Source of the DNA: Letharia columbiana | Taxonomy: Eukaryota; Ascomycota; Lecanoromycetes; Lecanorales; Parmeliaceae | Assembly: GCF_014066305.1 (NCBI RefSeq) | Contig: NW_023501054.1 | Coordinates: 120,001 to 184,000 of the forward strand | Length of the DNA stretch: 64,000 nt | Direction: 5' to 3' | Shown here: in pieces, positions 11,189 to 23,069 of the stretch | Layout of the letters: each line of letters opens with the position of its first letter | How positions within the stretch are numbered: the first letter of the stretch is position 1 | The notes under the pieces: generated by a model | Seen by the model: only the letters and a program-made list of their open reading frames with translations | Databases searched by the model: none | What the model was told of the DNA's origin: nothing | Position numbers and translations under genes: made by a program

Positions 11189-13036
11189 GATACAGCACTG
11201 AATACGCTGCGTGAAGAGGTCGCTCTATTGCTAATGAGTTGTCATTGCCTGTTGCCCTTTTGCGTTTCTAAGCCTTACGGAGCGCCGTGAATACTTACCA
11301 CCAGACGTGAGTGCACTTCTGATGATGATACTTGAAACATACATCGGGAGCGAGAGATGGGTGGCAAAACGAGATTATAGCCTAGCTCCGGTTATCTCCG
11401 AGCCAAGCCACTAGTCGCGGTATTGAAAATAACTGGAACACAATTGATCTCATGACTATACCCTTCATGAAACAATGTAGCAGATCAGCCAATCAGCTGC
11501 AAATAAAATTTTCATCGTTATCCTTCTAGCCAGAGACCTCGCTGCAAGGAACAATCAATCAATTATCCCAACCTCATTTAAGACATTGCCTAACTGCTTC
11601 ACCGTCCTCATCACTCTGCCGAGGCTGCGCAGGGTGAGTCAGCAAGGTAAGTGTGATGTGGCAGATTGATTGGCGGTCGAGTGGTGTATCAAAGATAGCT
11701 TGCATGAGCTGAGATATCAAATCAATAGGTAGTCGAGTCTCTGCATGCCAAAGAACAACAAAATATGGATCGCCCTAAACTTCTGTTCAACAGAACAGAC
11801 GATTCTATATGTGCAGTGTTCCTTGTTGGCACTTATTCGAATCACATCTCGGGCGTTGCTAGTAATAACCCAAACCCCCATATTTTCCTTGACGACCCAA
11901 AATTCTGCTCGTGACGTGAGAGTCATGAGAGACTTGAAGCCCAAGAATTATAAATTGACACCTCACCCTAATCCTTTAAGTCTTTTTTTAATGATGTTTA
12001 TACACGACATTATTTAGATACTTCGTATTGGTCTTTAGCATATGGCGTTTACCATAACTAAGCCTCTCGCACCGATTTACGGTATGTTGAATAGGCTGAA
12101 TAACATCTTTCTCCGTACGATCCGACCCATGGCAGATTTTGGGCTTCTTATTAATTCGACGGTACAAGCCATAAGGGATCTTAGGTCGCTGCTTTAGTGC
12201 AGGAAGGACAGATGAGGATAACGACGAACATACGTCTTGTGGTCTAGCTACTAATATAGCTTAGGCCAAGCGCGTCTTCTCAGACTACTAATTCTTGATC
12301 GTGAAGCCTTTCTGGGAAACCTCTTTCCGTTATCTTTATCGATTCCTTCCGAACGCCTCTCATCTAGACCCTCAGCATGAAAGTGTAACGACGACAAGGA
12401 GAATACAAGAACCTACCAGAGACTATTCGACAGGCGATTAGGTAGACGGGGACTATGGATGCACGTCTTGGCTTGCTGTATGTCTTCTTGGAAGCTGGCA
12501 TTTGTCGTTGCCACCGCTGACCCTGGCTTTGGTATGGTGTGAGGACGTGAATGCTCCGCCAACGCAGACCATGTGAGCTGATGAGAGCGTAGGAATAGAT
12601 CACAAGGCGCAGCTCTGGTACGAAGGTGAGGAATGGCGAAAACTTGCTAGTATTTGAAATATGTCAAGATATGAAGCTGGCTATCTACGGGAACAATGTT
12701 CCGGATCATGTTGCTCGGTACATTTGTTGAGCTGCATTGATCGAGACTTGTTTCAAGTCTTTCAAGAAACGTATCATGACTTCTAATGTATCCTTCTCTA
12801 AGCAGAGGCATAGGTGTCTAAATACAAGCATGGAACTTTAAAGCAAAGGCATGAGTTACCAAGCAAAGCACGAGTTTCCAAGCAGTGGCATGAGTTTCCA
12901 CAATCTCCTTTGGAGTCCACTCTGCAAAGCAAAAGGATGTCAAGTCTAATAAAAGGATTCTCCAACGACTTTTCGCAAGTTCTCTGGGACCAACCATATC
13001 AGAGAACCAGCCTCGAAGGATCTCATCAGCCCTTTA
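11189..13036. other. Intergenic, no gene supported
   Basis: No coding feature recognised. Base composition is intermediate, with patches of higher A+T around 11700-12060. A tandem repeat at 12801-12900 is listed separately. The sequence between 12000 and 12360 has interrupted frames on both strands and could be an old relic, but I see no homology clue. Confidence 0.5.
12801..12900 (+). repeat. Five-unit degenerate tandem repeat of about 20 bp
   Basis: Units at 12801-12820, 12821-12841, 12842-12861, 12862-12880 and 12881-12900 share the pattern AGCARWGGCATGAGTTTCCA. The last three units are the most alike. It is a small minisatellite just downstream of the zinc-finger gene's 3' end. Confidence 0.75.
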
Positions 13037-13388
13037 CTAATTCTGTTTGCATCGCGTGCTGCATTTTCTATGACCGCAGTCGGGATTGCGGCAATCGGTC
13101 GATGACCTAATATTCCCAGCGCCGCAGCGATGACATTCCCACCATGTCCACTCCTCTAGATGAGTCCGCGGGAGACCGGTATTGAGGGCATTGTCAATGT
13201 TGATGGTTTGATCATTCTGCGGGTCTTGGATGTCTTAGGTAGGGTATCTGAGGTCAGCATCCATGAGCTTCAAGACGACTTAGCCCAAAGCTTACCGGAG
13301 TCATAAAAAAATCCGCGCTGCTAAGGTCGTTCTGAGACTTGAATGCGTTGGGGAAGGCCTCGGCGCAGTTGATTTCGTGCTGAGGCAT
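13037..13388 (-). CDS. Small Cys-rich zinc-finger-like protein
   Basis: Two coding exons on the minus strand, 13296-13388 and 13037-13216, joined over a 79 bp phase-0 intron, give 90 residues. The C-terminal third is a metal-binding pattern: WWECHRCG (56-63), then C73, C78, H80, C83 and C87. Pairs of Cys are spaced C-x2-C, C-x4-C and C-x3-C, preceded by a Trp pair. Small ascomycete proteins with a Trp-x-Cys-x-x-Cys-Gly opening and a following Pro/His/Cys cluster resemble RanBP2/rubredoxin-like zinc ribbons; their function is unknown. A GT-AG intron (13391-13455) appears to precede the start, so the first exon is probably 5' UTR or may add residues. MPQHE is the first Met in the frame that joins cleanly. 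Confidence 0.7.
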
Positions 13389-14977
13389 CACTGTATGATC
13401 CACACGACGTTTAAGTAAAAGACAATCCGTCTTAAAGCAGGTTATGAGTCTACTCACTTGTTGAAGCTCTTTGTAAATGGAGATGCAGCGGTTGATCGAA
13501 TGCGTGTGCTGCTTGGGGATCGGGAGACTTCGCTTCAATTTTGGTGAAGTTGACTGTTTTTGGAAGGAGAGATACTGGAGAAGAGCAGGAGGGAAGCAGT
13601 ATACATAGTAATCATCGAGAAGTGTGTCAAAGATACATATGTTTGACAACACATTATCTCAAAGCGTTGAAACTTCACCGCTGCTATCATTAGAAGTGTT
13701 GTAACATCTTCTAAACCTGTGCAGATCTGTCATAGAGCTGTGAGTGGAGAAGTGAAGGCTAGCCTCATATTCAAGCACAAAGATTGCACGCCACAGAAGA
13801 ACTTGCCAATAGATGAAATTGAAAAGCGGGTTCAGTCTCCTGTGATTTCTCCTTCAACATTCTCTACAGGCACTGTATCATACAGAGAACGGGCCCCGGG
13901 GTAGTGATTGGGTCAAACGTGGTTGCAAGGATTGCCACTTCGTAGCCGCTCGCCTCTTCACAGCCAATACACGCCACCCAGTGCTACTATAATTGATAAA
14001 GTGTCGAAACACCTGTGAAAGCGTTCAACGCGAATACCCTATCCTATTGCTGTTACCCACAGCAGAAATAGGGTAATCGGATTTGCTTGATGACTCTGTG
14101 AACGAATATCAACATCACTGATTGCAACAAGGGGAAATAAAAGCATGCTACATGAACACACTTTCACTCTCAAAGATAACGACTTTAAAATAACTGCAAT
14201 TTAGATACTTCGTCGAGCCATCTACTTAGAGAAGAGACTGCTCGCGCGCTCAACATCTGTGTACACTCTTAAGAAACCAAAAGTATGGAATGACACACGC
14301 GAAAAAGCTCATCTTACCCCAGAAGCTGGCCTCGACACAAAGAAAGAATTGGCTCTTTGCTGGACCCGGTCGCGAAGTCCGAGACATTTTCTAAAGCCTG
14401 ACTCCTAAGTCTCTACACCAGTGACAATAGAAGTGGGCCTCAATTCGGCATAGGAGGAACCTCAACGCTTTCAAGTCCTGCTGAAACAGACCTTTCGCAG
14501 CACTGTGAGACTCGGGGAACTTTAATTCCCTTTCTCTGTTGGGTTTAGAACTTTGAAGTTTCTGCCCGCCGAATTCTCACTCCATGCATGACATATGGCC
14601 ACTTCTCTTACAAAACGAGAAATGCAGGGCTGTGTGTATCGGTCAGGTTTCAGAGTTCATTTTGTCGAGCTGGGCTTCCCACAGCGGAGCTAGCTATGAA
14701 TGCATCCAGTCTAGATTGCATGAATGTCTGTTCGGACACTACTGACATTCAGTCTTCGTTTCCAAGGGACAGTGAACGAACAAAGCATTCGAGGGGAGAA
14801 ACTGCATGCCTGGATGAAGATACCGAGACTACCGGTTGCGTTGAAACTTGAGCTTTGCCGTTGCTAGCTATCGACATTCTATAATCGGACTTATCGCGAG
14901 ATATAATCACTCTACCCGCTCATACAATGCTCGCTTAAAGTCATACTCTTTCCAAATGTTGCTCCAGTACAATGCCC
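13389..14977. other. Intergenic, no gene supported
   Basis: Contains the probable 5' leader of the zinc-finger gene (13391 to about 13650, minus) and then sequence without a recognisable coding region. An open frame at 14588-14851 (+) is Cys-rich by composition but shows no signal peptide or homology clue and is not called. Confidence 0.45.
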
Positions 14978-17900
14978 TCACCAAGTACCGCTAGGATGAT
15001 CCGCCTGCCAATCACTTAAACTCAGCCCTGCTGCCCCTGCACCTACCGTCCACGCCACACACTCATTCCAATCGAGACCCGCAGCCGGACACCCACTCAG
15101 TGTGTTACTCAACCACTTGTTACAAGTGTCACTATCGACCGTCCACTGGCAGCTCTTGTCTATCAACTTGACTCCCAGGTTGAACATAATCCCTGACGCT
15201 TCCCAGTAAGGGGGCGGATTATTCTCCCAATCATTAGGCTCACAGTCGAGTGTCTTGTTGCCTCCAGGTGCAGACTGCGCGTCACTGCAGAAGAATGTTG
15301 CTTTGAAAGCGTCCATGTTGGAACTGAGTGTTTCGCCGGTGGCTGAGAGGCAGCCTGATTTGCCTTTGCAGTTTGGACCGCAGAACACGCCGATGGCTGC
15401 TTCGAAGAAGACAGGGTTGGGGACGTAGCCATCAGGATCGCCTTGTGCGGAGGCGTCCTGAGGGTTGGCAGGAGAGTTGCACGACGGTGCCGCTGGGGCG
15501 CCTGTGGGGGTCTTAATTGGTGGGAAGAGGGTCGTGAGGGGAGTTTTGGAGCCGGCGCAGTAAGTGCCCATTACGGGACCAGCTTCGGACGTCAAGGTTG
15601 ATGTGCAGCCATAGACTGTTGTGCCGGAACCGCTGGTTGGAAGGTCGGTTTCTGTGAAAAGGTATTGGCCTGTTGTGGTTGGTTTGACTGGGCGAAGGCT
15701 GGAGGCGGACAAGCCTATAGTGCAGATTTGGTCGCTGGGGTTCCACTGGGAGGATGGGATTGTGGTATAACCGCATTGGTTGGTCCCCGTCATCGTGGTA
15801 TAAGTTCCCGCAAAATTTCCGGAGGAGCATTGACAGAGTGCAGCTGGGAAACAGTTTTCGACACCTCCATCGCCGCCAGCGTTAAGCGAACTAAGATGAT
15901 GGTCAGCCAACGAGATCCAAATCAAACTAGCTGATCGTAGACTTACTAAGGCTCGCAAAGTGGAGACATCGTGATCTGGGCGGCGCTCGCGGCAGCGACT
16001 GCGGCAGTTGAAATGGCGGAGAGAGATACTGCGGCCAGAGACGTCGCAGCATTGACACCGGCAGCAGTGGTAGTGGCGGGAACAGTCGCAGGCGAAGAAG
16101 GCAAGCTACTAGCAGACTCGGCACTTGAACCGGAGACAGCGGACGCAGCAGGCAAAGATCCAGAGTTGCTCATTACGCCCATAGATATGGATCCAGTGGC
16201 CGTCATTGAGTCTAAGCAGGAAGGTGAAGGGGTATCATCGGCGCTTTGATCCTGGCGTTTCTGGTTTCCAGCCTGTTGCGGGTTGGCAGGGGGAGCAACG
16301 ACTTGGTTTGCCCTCGCAACCCAATAATGCTTGTACGTATACAATACCCTATCTTCCACCCATAGTCTTACCATAGCCCACTGAACGCCATTGCATCGAA
16401 TCTCAACAGGATCGTACTGGAACAGTGCTTTACCAGACGACGTCCAATCTTGGGAGAACTGATCAGACTTAGGGGTGTAGTCGACGATGAGCGGAATGCC
16501 GTTCAATATGCCACCAAAAATTGTTTGGACCTTGTTCGAGAGTTGGGTGATTTGATTCTGGAACATAAGAACACCCGGCTGCGGGTTAAATCGGTTCCGA
16601 GGAGTCATGATGATGGCCACTGGCTTGGTGTCCGCAGCGAACTGAGTGTTGAGATACTGAGTGAGACCAGGAAATTCGGCGGTTCCATCCCCCGGCCCAA
16701 GCCTGTCAAGGATGTGGGCTTGGAAGTTGGCCTGATTGACGATGCCGCCAACCTGGAACGAGGGGTTTTCCCAAAGATGGGACATCCAAACGCCCTGAGT
16801 TGAGATGATCATCAGCGAGGTGCAGCCATAAAGACCCTGGACGGCTACGTCGAAGCGATTCGCGGCGAGACTGAATGCGAGAGAAGATGAGGGGAAATTA
16901 GCGTCTCGTCTAAGAGGTACCCAGCTAGCGTATGCATACTGGGTCCAGAGGTATGAGTCTTGGTTACCATTCCAAGGATCGTCGCTCGGCTCTGGCAACT
17001 TGCGCTTGGCCAATCCTTTGGCATAAGTTCGAGCGTGAGGCACAATAGCTGGATTCTTTGCCGGCGGCGAGAGATTACCATCGTAAGGGACTTCTTCCCG
17101 CTCTACCAGTCGCGAGCGCTTCAACTTTGAAGTCGGGGATTGATAAGAGGACGGTGGATCATTGTCGACGCACACAGCGCATCCAGTCTGTGCGCACTCG
17201 AAGCCTCCGCTCGTCTGTGAGGAGACTGTCGATTGGGTGCCCGTAGATGCCAAAGAGGTTGGTGAGCTAGCCATGGATGTTTGCGAGGGACTATTTGAGC
17301 TACCTTGTGCACTGGATGGATGGTTGGTTGGTTGGTTCGTCTTTTCGGGGTCCTCAGGCTCCTCCGGATACGAAGGTGTTCCGTCTTTGCCGATGGTTAT
17401 AGTGGGAAGAGGACCTGTCCACCCAGGCGGAGGATCGATTGACCCAGGAGGGTAGATGCCCGGAGGGAGATGAAGGGAAATACCACAGAAGAAGCAGAGA
17501 CCCGGAGGACAGAACTAAAAGCCTTGGTTAGCGACGCTCAATCATAGCTCATGCTTTGTATCATCGAAACACTTACCCAACATGTGTGAGACCAGAATAG
17601 TGGGAACGGAACGGCTCCGCCTGTCGCCTGAGTGTGTCCGTCGCTTGAGACACCAGAGCTATATTGATCGTACAATGGGCTGGTAGTACTGGAATAAGTA
17701 GTAAGTCCGATGACGTTGACAGATGATTGCGAAGCCAAGGCTGCTGTAATGGTGGCTGGCTCTGCAGAGATGGGTACAGGGCCCAGGTAGCCTGCACTAC
17801 TTCCAGGACTTGCCGGATCGGAGCTCGCTGAATTTGAGCTCACCACCGTCGTGAAGCCAGAGAGACCCGATGAAGCACCAATTCTGCTTGCCGCACTCGA

Positions 17901-19631
17901 CCCGCTTGATGTCTGGTTGACACTTAAGGTCCCCACGGTTGGAGCCGCTGTAGGAGGCGACAAGATTGGTGTGCCTGGACCGACACTTGGGATCTGCCAT
18001 GCTGTGCCGCCTGGGAAGACGGTGACTGGTATGGCTGACGTGCTACTGGTACCATAAGTGATGATGCTAGAAGTGACGAGGGGAGTGGTGAGGGTTGCCA
18101 AAGAGCTGATGACTGTTGGCAAGAAAGTCTGAACGACGGTCGCAGCACTGACAGATCCGCCAGCCCCCGCGACGAAAGAAGTGACCACTGATGCGCCCGG
18201 CGGCAGCACTTGACTAATAGATGCTGATGCGGAGATTGAAGCTGAATTGGAAGCTGGAGACTGCCCGCCGGGAGAAGAGCCTGACGATTGACCATTCGGC
18301 ACAGCGGGCTGGTTGAAGAATACGGGGTTCGGTGCGGCAGATAGTTCTGATGAGGCAGATGAAGGGTTAGAACCTCCGACTGCATTTGATGATGCCGAGA
18401 TCCTTGACAGTCCGCTTGATGCAGAAGGTGCATTTAACCCTCCAGGTTGACCAGAGGATGCAGAGCTTGCAGGTACTCGGCTCAGGGGGGAAGTAGGGTT
18501 AGAACCTCCAGCTGCGTTGGACGACGCAGAAGAGGAGTTTGATCCTCCCAAATGACCGGATGATGCTGAGTTCGCTGGTACTACGGTCGATGCAGGAGCG
18601 ATGTTAGAGTTTCCGACAGAACCCGAGGCTGAAGAAGCTGCCGGAAGAACAGTCGAAGTTGAAGCGAGGTTTGAGCCTCCAGACTGAACCGAAGACCCGA
18701 ACGACAGCCCACTCGAAAAAGACGATGGGCTTAATCCACTTGGTTGACTAAAAGTGGATGATGCCCCGCCCGAAGCATAGGTAACTGTCCATCCTGAGCC
18801 CCCAGGTCCGTTTGCACCAGATGCAGTCGAGCCAGCAGACGCACTCAAGGACCCTGGTATTGACGCTGCTGATGAGCCACCTGAAGTTGGTCCAGCTCCA
18901 GGCCCACCGCCACCTTGACAGTTGGTCGGGACGGATATTGGGGTGGCTGTTACGGCTGGTATGGGTGTAGTCGTAGCCACCGTGAGAGTAAGGCCGGGGA
19001 AGGCTGAGTAAGTTAATGTGCTTGTCGTAGTAGGAAGAGGACCACTGCGAAGGGATCTGTTAGTCGAGAGCGTTTTGGGTACCATCTCGGTATATTGGAT
19101 GACTCACTCGATGTTGTACGACGAGGGTGTCGAGAAAGCCGTATCGGTAACGACTGCTAGATCCGAGACCTCCAATGCGGGATAGCCGGACGGCGGGTTC
19201 TGGACTTCGTAGGTTCCGGTCGTAGTTGTGGCTGGAAAAACCTGTATCATGTAAACCTTTGCCGACCTTGCGTACTAAAAGGATTTATTGAAGCGCTTAC
19301 CATGAGGCCAACGCCACTCGATACACTGCCACAGCTGGTTGTGCAGGTCCAAATAGGATATGTAGCAGACGAGCTTGCAGAGTCTTTAAAGATCATATAC
19401 GAATTGGCGGTCAAGCTGCAACTTCTCAGCAGGATTCACTGCAACTCATGAAGTACTGGGAACTTACCAAGGAAATTGTCCAGTCACGGTAAGTGGGGGA
19501 TAGACATATGCAGAAACAGCTTGACCGCTGAGGGTGGACACCACTGCCGATGCACTTGTGGTGACTTGGCCCGATACATACCGAGCGTAGAGAGATATGG
19601 CACCGACTAAGAATGAGAGTCGTCCCGTCAT
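14978..19631 (-). CDS. Giant secreted Ser/Thr/Gly-rich, Cys-containing protein (wall-associated type)
   Basis: Six exons on the minus strand, 19468-19631, 19301-19415, 19108-19241, 17577-19044, 15947-17514 and 14978-15890, keep one frame and encode 1453 residues. Residues 1-21 form a signal peptide. Residues about 60-95 hold a small Cys region (WTCTTSCG). Residues about 185-480 are an imperfect Ser/Gly/Asn/Pro repeat tract that should be heavily O-glycosylated. Near 628-680 a Cys cluster leads into a PPG-rich stretch with GPLPTITIGKDG, a motif I associate with ascomycete wall and chitinase-like secreted proteins. KR dipeptides at several places could be Kex2 sites. The C-terminal 300 residues are Cys-rich (CFPAALCQC; GVFCGPNC) with Trp-rich patches. 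I do not recognise a catalytic domain. It may be an adhesin, wall glycoprotein or the non-catalytic partner of a hydrolase. No GPI-anchor tail is evident. Confidence 0.75.
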
Positions 19632-20328
19632 GGTCGAAACTGGGCATAGGAAAATACAATAATGCACACCAAGTACAACAGAGAATGCTGTTACTCAAGA
19701 TCGAGTATGGGACAAGGCGGCCGACAGCTATATATGAGCCACTGAGAAAATTCGCAAGACGGCAAGAAGGCAGTGAACACTCAGGAAACTGAGACGAGTA
19801 ATATGGAAAGACCCTGTAAGTAAGCCTGATGTCATGCTCTGATAGTGCCACCATATGCCGGACAATACTGTAGATATTCTCCTTGTAGCCAACATAGTGA
19901 GCATTTAGTGAAACAGACAGAGCAGCGCAGCAAGTGACCAAATTTACTACGAGACCCACGGAGTTCAGCAGAAAACAGCAGCCCATATGCGTGTAATGTC
20001 CGCATGACCCATGTATCTGGCCCAAGATCGAGTCGGATGGGGACATACGATGATGGACATTGATGCCAGGAGGCAACATTATCTTCGCCGCAGTGAGTTT
20101 TAGAAAATAGACACCGAAACAGCCCTAGTACTTGCTGAGAGGCTCCAGCTATTTCGCTAAAAGAGTCGCTGAAACGCTGTCCAGGACATTTTGCGTGCCG
20201 ATGCGGGCTGCGAAAAGCTGGACGATCATTGGTGTCCGCCCTGCAGGTACCCGCAGGGCCTGTTGTTTTAGTGGCACGGATCGGGCAAGGCCGATTGCGA
20301 ACATGACGTCGTATGTAACAATGAGTCA

Positions 20329-20610
20329 ATGGAGAATTATGGATCAACGGATGAGAATGAGAACGAGAGCGTCAACAAGGACGCATCAACTTCTGTACAG
20401 GACAAGCTTCAGAGCAAGAACAGAAAGGCGCACAACTGTACTTCATGCGGAGGATCCTTCTCGGTAGGCTGCGGCGGAGGTTGCAGTAGTAGTCACTCAT
20501 CATTATTACTCGGTTTCAAAGCGACTCCCCAATGTGGCATGTGGATCGATCATGGAACGGTGAGAAGGACGTATCAAACAGTAAGATTGGTGGGGGGGGA
20601 GGATTGCTGA
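20329..20610 (+). CDS. Possible small Gly/Cys-rich protein
   Basis: 93 codons. The first half is hydrophilic and acidic or Asn/Lys-rich. The centre is a Cys/Gly cluster (CTSCGG, then CGGGC) that could bind a metal. No signal peptide and no recognised family. It lies upstream of, and divergent from, the large secreted-protein gene, so it may simply be promoter sequence. Low confidence. Confidence 0.2.
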   Translation: MENYGSTDENENESVNKDASTSVQDKLQSKNRKAHNCTSCGGSFSVGCGGGCSSSHSSLLLGFKATPQCGMWIDHGTVRRTYQTVRLVGGEDC

Positions 20611-22341
20611 GGCGAGGAAGAGGAAGAAGCAGATTGGATGATGATATTTGATAGGTCATCAGGCTAGGTATTAATACTAGGGTACATGTAAGCTGGATCA
20701 GCGGCGGCGGCTCAGTCCTAAAGTTTTAAGTGGCTCCCAGGCTGACCAGCCCCTAAACAGCCCTAAAAATATGGGGCTGAGCTTGACCTTAATTTCCTTT
20801 TCCTTTCTGTTCTTCGCCATACCGTACTTTACATGATACAACATACCCCTTTTGGTCCATCATGCAAAAGCGCTAACGTTCCAGATCCCTCCTTGTGCAA
20901 CACTGCCCAATGAATTTCTTACACATTGTTACTCTCAAATGAACCACATGATTGGTGCGAACTTCGAAGCCGAGAACTGCAGACGCGCCCTCGGATTCTC
21001 CAAAGAAGGACTCGAGTATAAAGTACCGAAGACGCGCTTAATGTCTCTTCGATTGCAATTGAATGTGTTCATCGCATGGCCAGAATGTCACACCTCGAAG
21101 TATTTCAGGTCTCCTCTTTGTCAGCACTACAGACCAGTCGGTAATCAAGTCAGTTGTTGTTAAGTTACCTTGTTGAACTGCCTTCGGGCCTCCTCACCCT
21201 CATCTTAGAATTTATTAAAGGCCTCCAGGCCCAAATTTGAACTTTGTAGCCGAATATCGCGAAGTCATGTTGTTGTTGGACTCACAGGGGTTGAGCTGAC
21301 ACCTCTCAGGCCTTCTGCTACATGACCATTGTCGCAAATTCACATTCGACGTCTCAAGATAATTCAAAGTTCACGGCCATGAATTTATCATCCATGTTAT
21401 TTAATATAGATGAAGCGAAGAAACAGTTCCAGACATGCTAATAAATTGGCCGGTCCATGTCCGATTATTGGAGCGACAACAAGCGTAAAGTCTGAAACGT
21501 GCCAATTTGCACAGCCTTACCTCTCCCAAAACAGAACCCTTGGAACTACTCTTTAGTGTGTACACAATCACACTTCTGCGGTGACGAAGATGAGAGAATC
21601 AAAGTCTCTAACGTAGGAACCCTGACGTTCACTATCTTGCTGCTACAACGATGAAGACATTGCTGGACGCAGCGAGGCTGATTGGAGGAATTTTGAGATT
21701 ACACTACAAACTTGGATGACTGAAAGCGATAACAGCGATGCTTGATCGATAAGTCTTCTAGCTCAAATTCGCATAATGGAACTGCACCATTTTTAAATCT
21801 GACCAATCCTGGAATCTTCTCTCCAATCCTTTGCTCTAATCTCTTCTTCGGTATCAATATGCTACAACTCGCCAGAACGAGGAAAAGCTGAACAATCCTC
21901 GCCATCAGAGCCTTTTGTTCTCCACTCCACCACTTGGAGACCATACCTGAAAAAAACCGAAAAGCACAGGCAGATCACGCTTATTGGCGAATGACCTATT
22001 GGTTCTCTCTATACTGTTCCTCTTCGAGCATCCGGGGCATCGACACTGCATCGTCTGTCTACAGAGATATGATCATATGAGGTTGAGACTGAACGACAGT
22101 ACCATCAATGATCGTCGCAAGTGTGAAGCCTACATCATTCAGGATCTCATTGACTCTATCTCGGGTAAGATTCAATGTCCAAAGAGATGACTGATTTGGC
22201 ATCTGGCCTGGGCATCTCTGTATGCGCTGCTTGTCCTTTGTCTTCTATAGTCTCAGTCATGACGAATAATAGTGAAGCCGCATTTTTACCCCATAGCATC
22301 CAAGGCATCGAATTAAGCAGACCCGCCAACAAGCCGCCATT

Positions 22342-22467
22342 ATGGTCTTCACTTCCGTTGCCATACTCTTCCTCCTACTCTATCCCGTCTGTTATGTCAC
22401 AGCGTTCGGAATAGTTTGCATTCTGTCAAGAAAGAAAGGCACATTGGCTAAGAACTTCCCCGAATGA
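22342..22467 (+). CDS. Possible 41-residue membrane peptide
   Basis: Short frame starting at an ATG with one strong hydrophobic segment (about residues 2-30) followed by a basic SRKKG cluster, the layout of a single-pass membrane peptide or the last exon of a larger gene. No upstream exon could be assigned with confidence, because stops occur before the ATG and no clear acceptor was seen. Speculative. Confidence 0.18.
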   Translation: MVFTSVAILFLLLYPVCYVTAFGIVCILSRKKGTLAKNFPE

Positions 22468-22999
22468 CGATCAATTGCAGAAGATACAAAACAAGAGAAT
22501 TATCGCGCGCAAAGCTGAGCCTTTCGCGAGTGCCACGATCATCTTGTTCATCAGTCCGTTTGGCAAGCGCCAATTGAGCTCGGCAGCTGAGGCGCAACCC
22601 CGCTAGCGATCGAGTATCCGCATTGACGCACAACATGGAGTGTTAGGAATGTTTTGATACGTACTCTCACCAAGGGACGGGAGCGGCCGAAACGCTCAAC
22701 TTCACTCATCTACTATCTCATCAAATCACGACTTACCTTCAGAATCTGGTAAAATACCTGTGCTCTCCACAAGCCATTGACAAGCATTGCTTTCACTAAG
22801 CCTCTGAGTTACGAACATGAGATCAATATTCTCGAGCATTTTGCTTTGGGTTTCGGAGCGGAAAAAGTACTGTGTTCAAGTCCTCATTAATCGCAATTTA
22901 CAAAGGTTCTCTGGTCTCTTACCATATGGCGCAGCTACTACACTGAAGACCTAGAATCATGTGTAGGAGAGCGGTGCAGCGAAGACCAGAAGCTGGCTA

Positions 23000-23069
23000 A
23001 TCGTAGTCCGACTATTCGCTCCGCTTATAATAGTCCTTAACTCAAAGATATACTAGTCTTAAAGACGCG
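23000..23069 (+). repeat. Left terminal inverted repeat of the mariner-like element
   Basis: Pairs with 24839-24908 in inverse orientation over its full 70 bp. Mismatches are C/T or G/A transitions. Confidence 0.85.

Larger units (their letters stand above)
19632..22997. other. Intergenic region with weak small open frames
   Basis: About 3.4 kb without a confident gene, probably including the promoter of the large secreted protein (19632 upward). Overlapping open frames occur at 19832-20347 (-), 20329-20610 (+), 20852-21163 (+) and 21699-21944 (-). None has a convincing family signature. Two of the more interesting small frames are listed separately. Confidence 0.45.

Noticed and set aside
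14978..17274. Separate genes at 14978-15958 and 15946-17274 instead of one large gene
   Set aside because: The frame is open from 17514 through 17274 without a break, and GT-AG introns at 15891-15946 and 17515-17576 join all parts in phase to a signal peptide at 19631.
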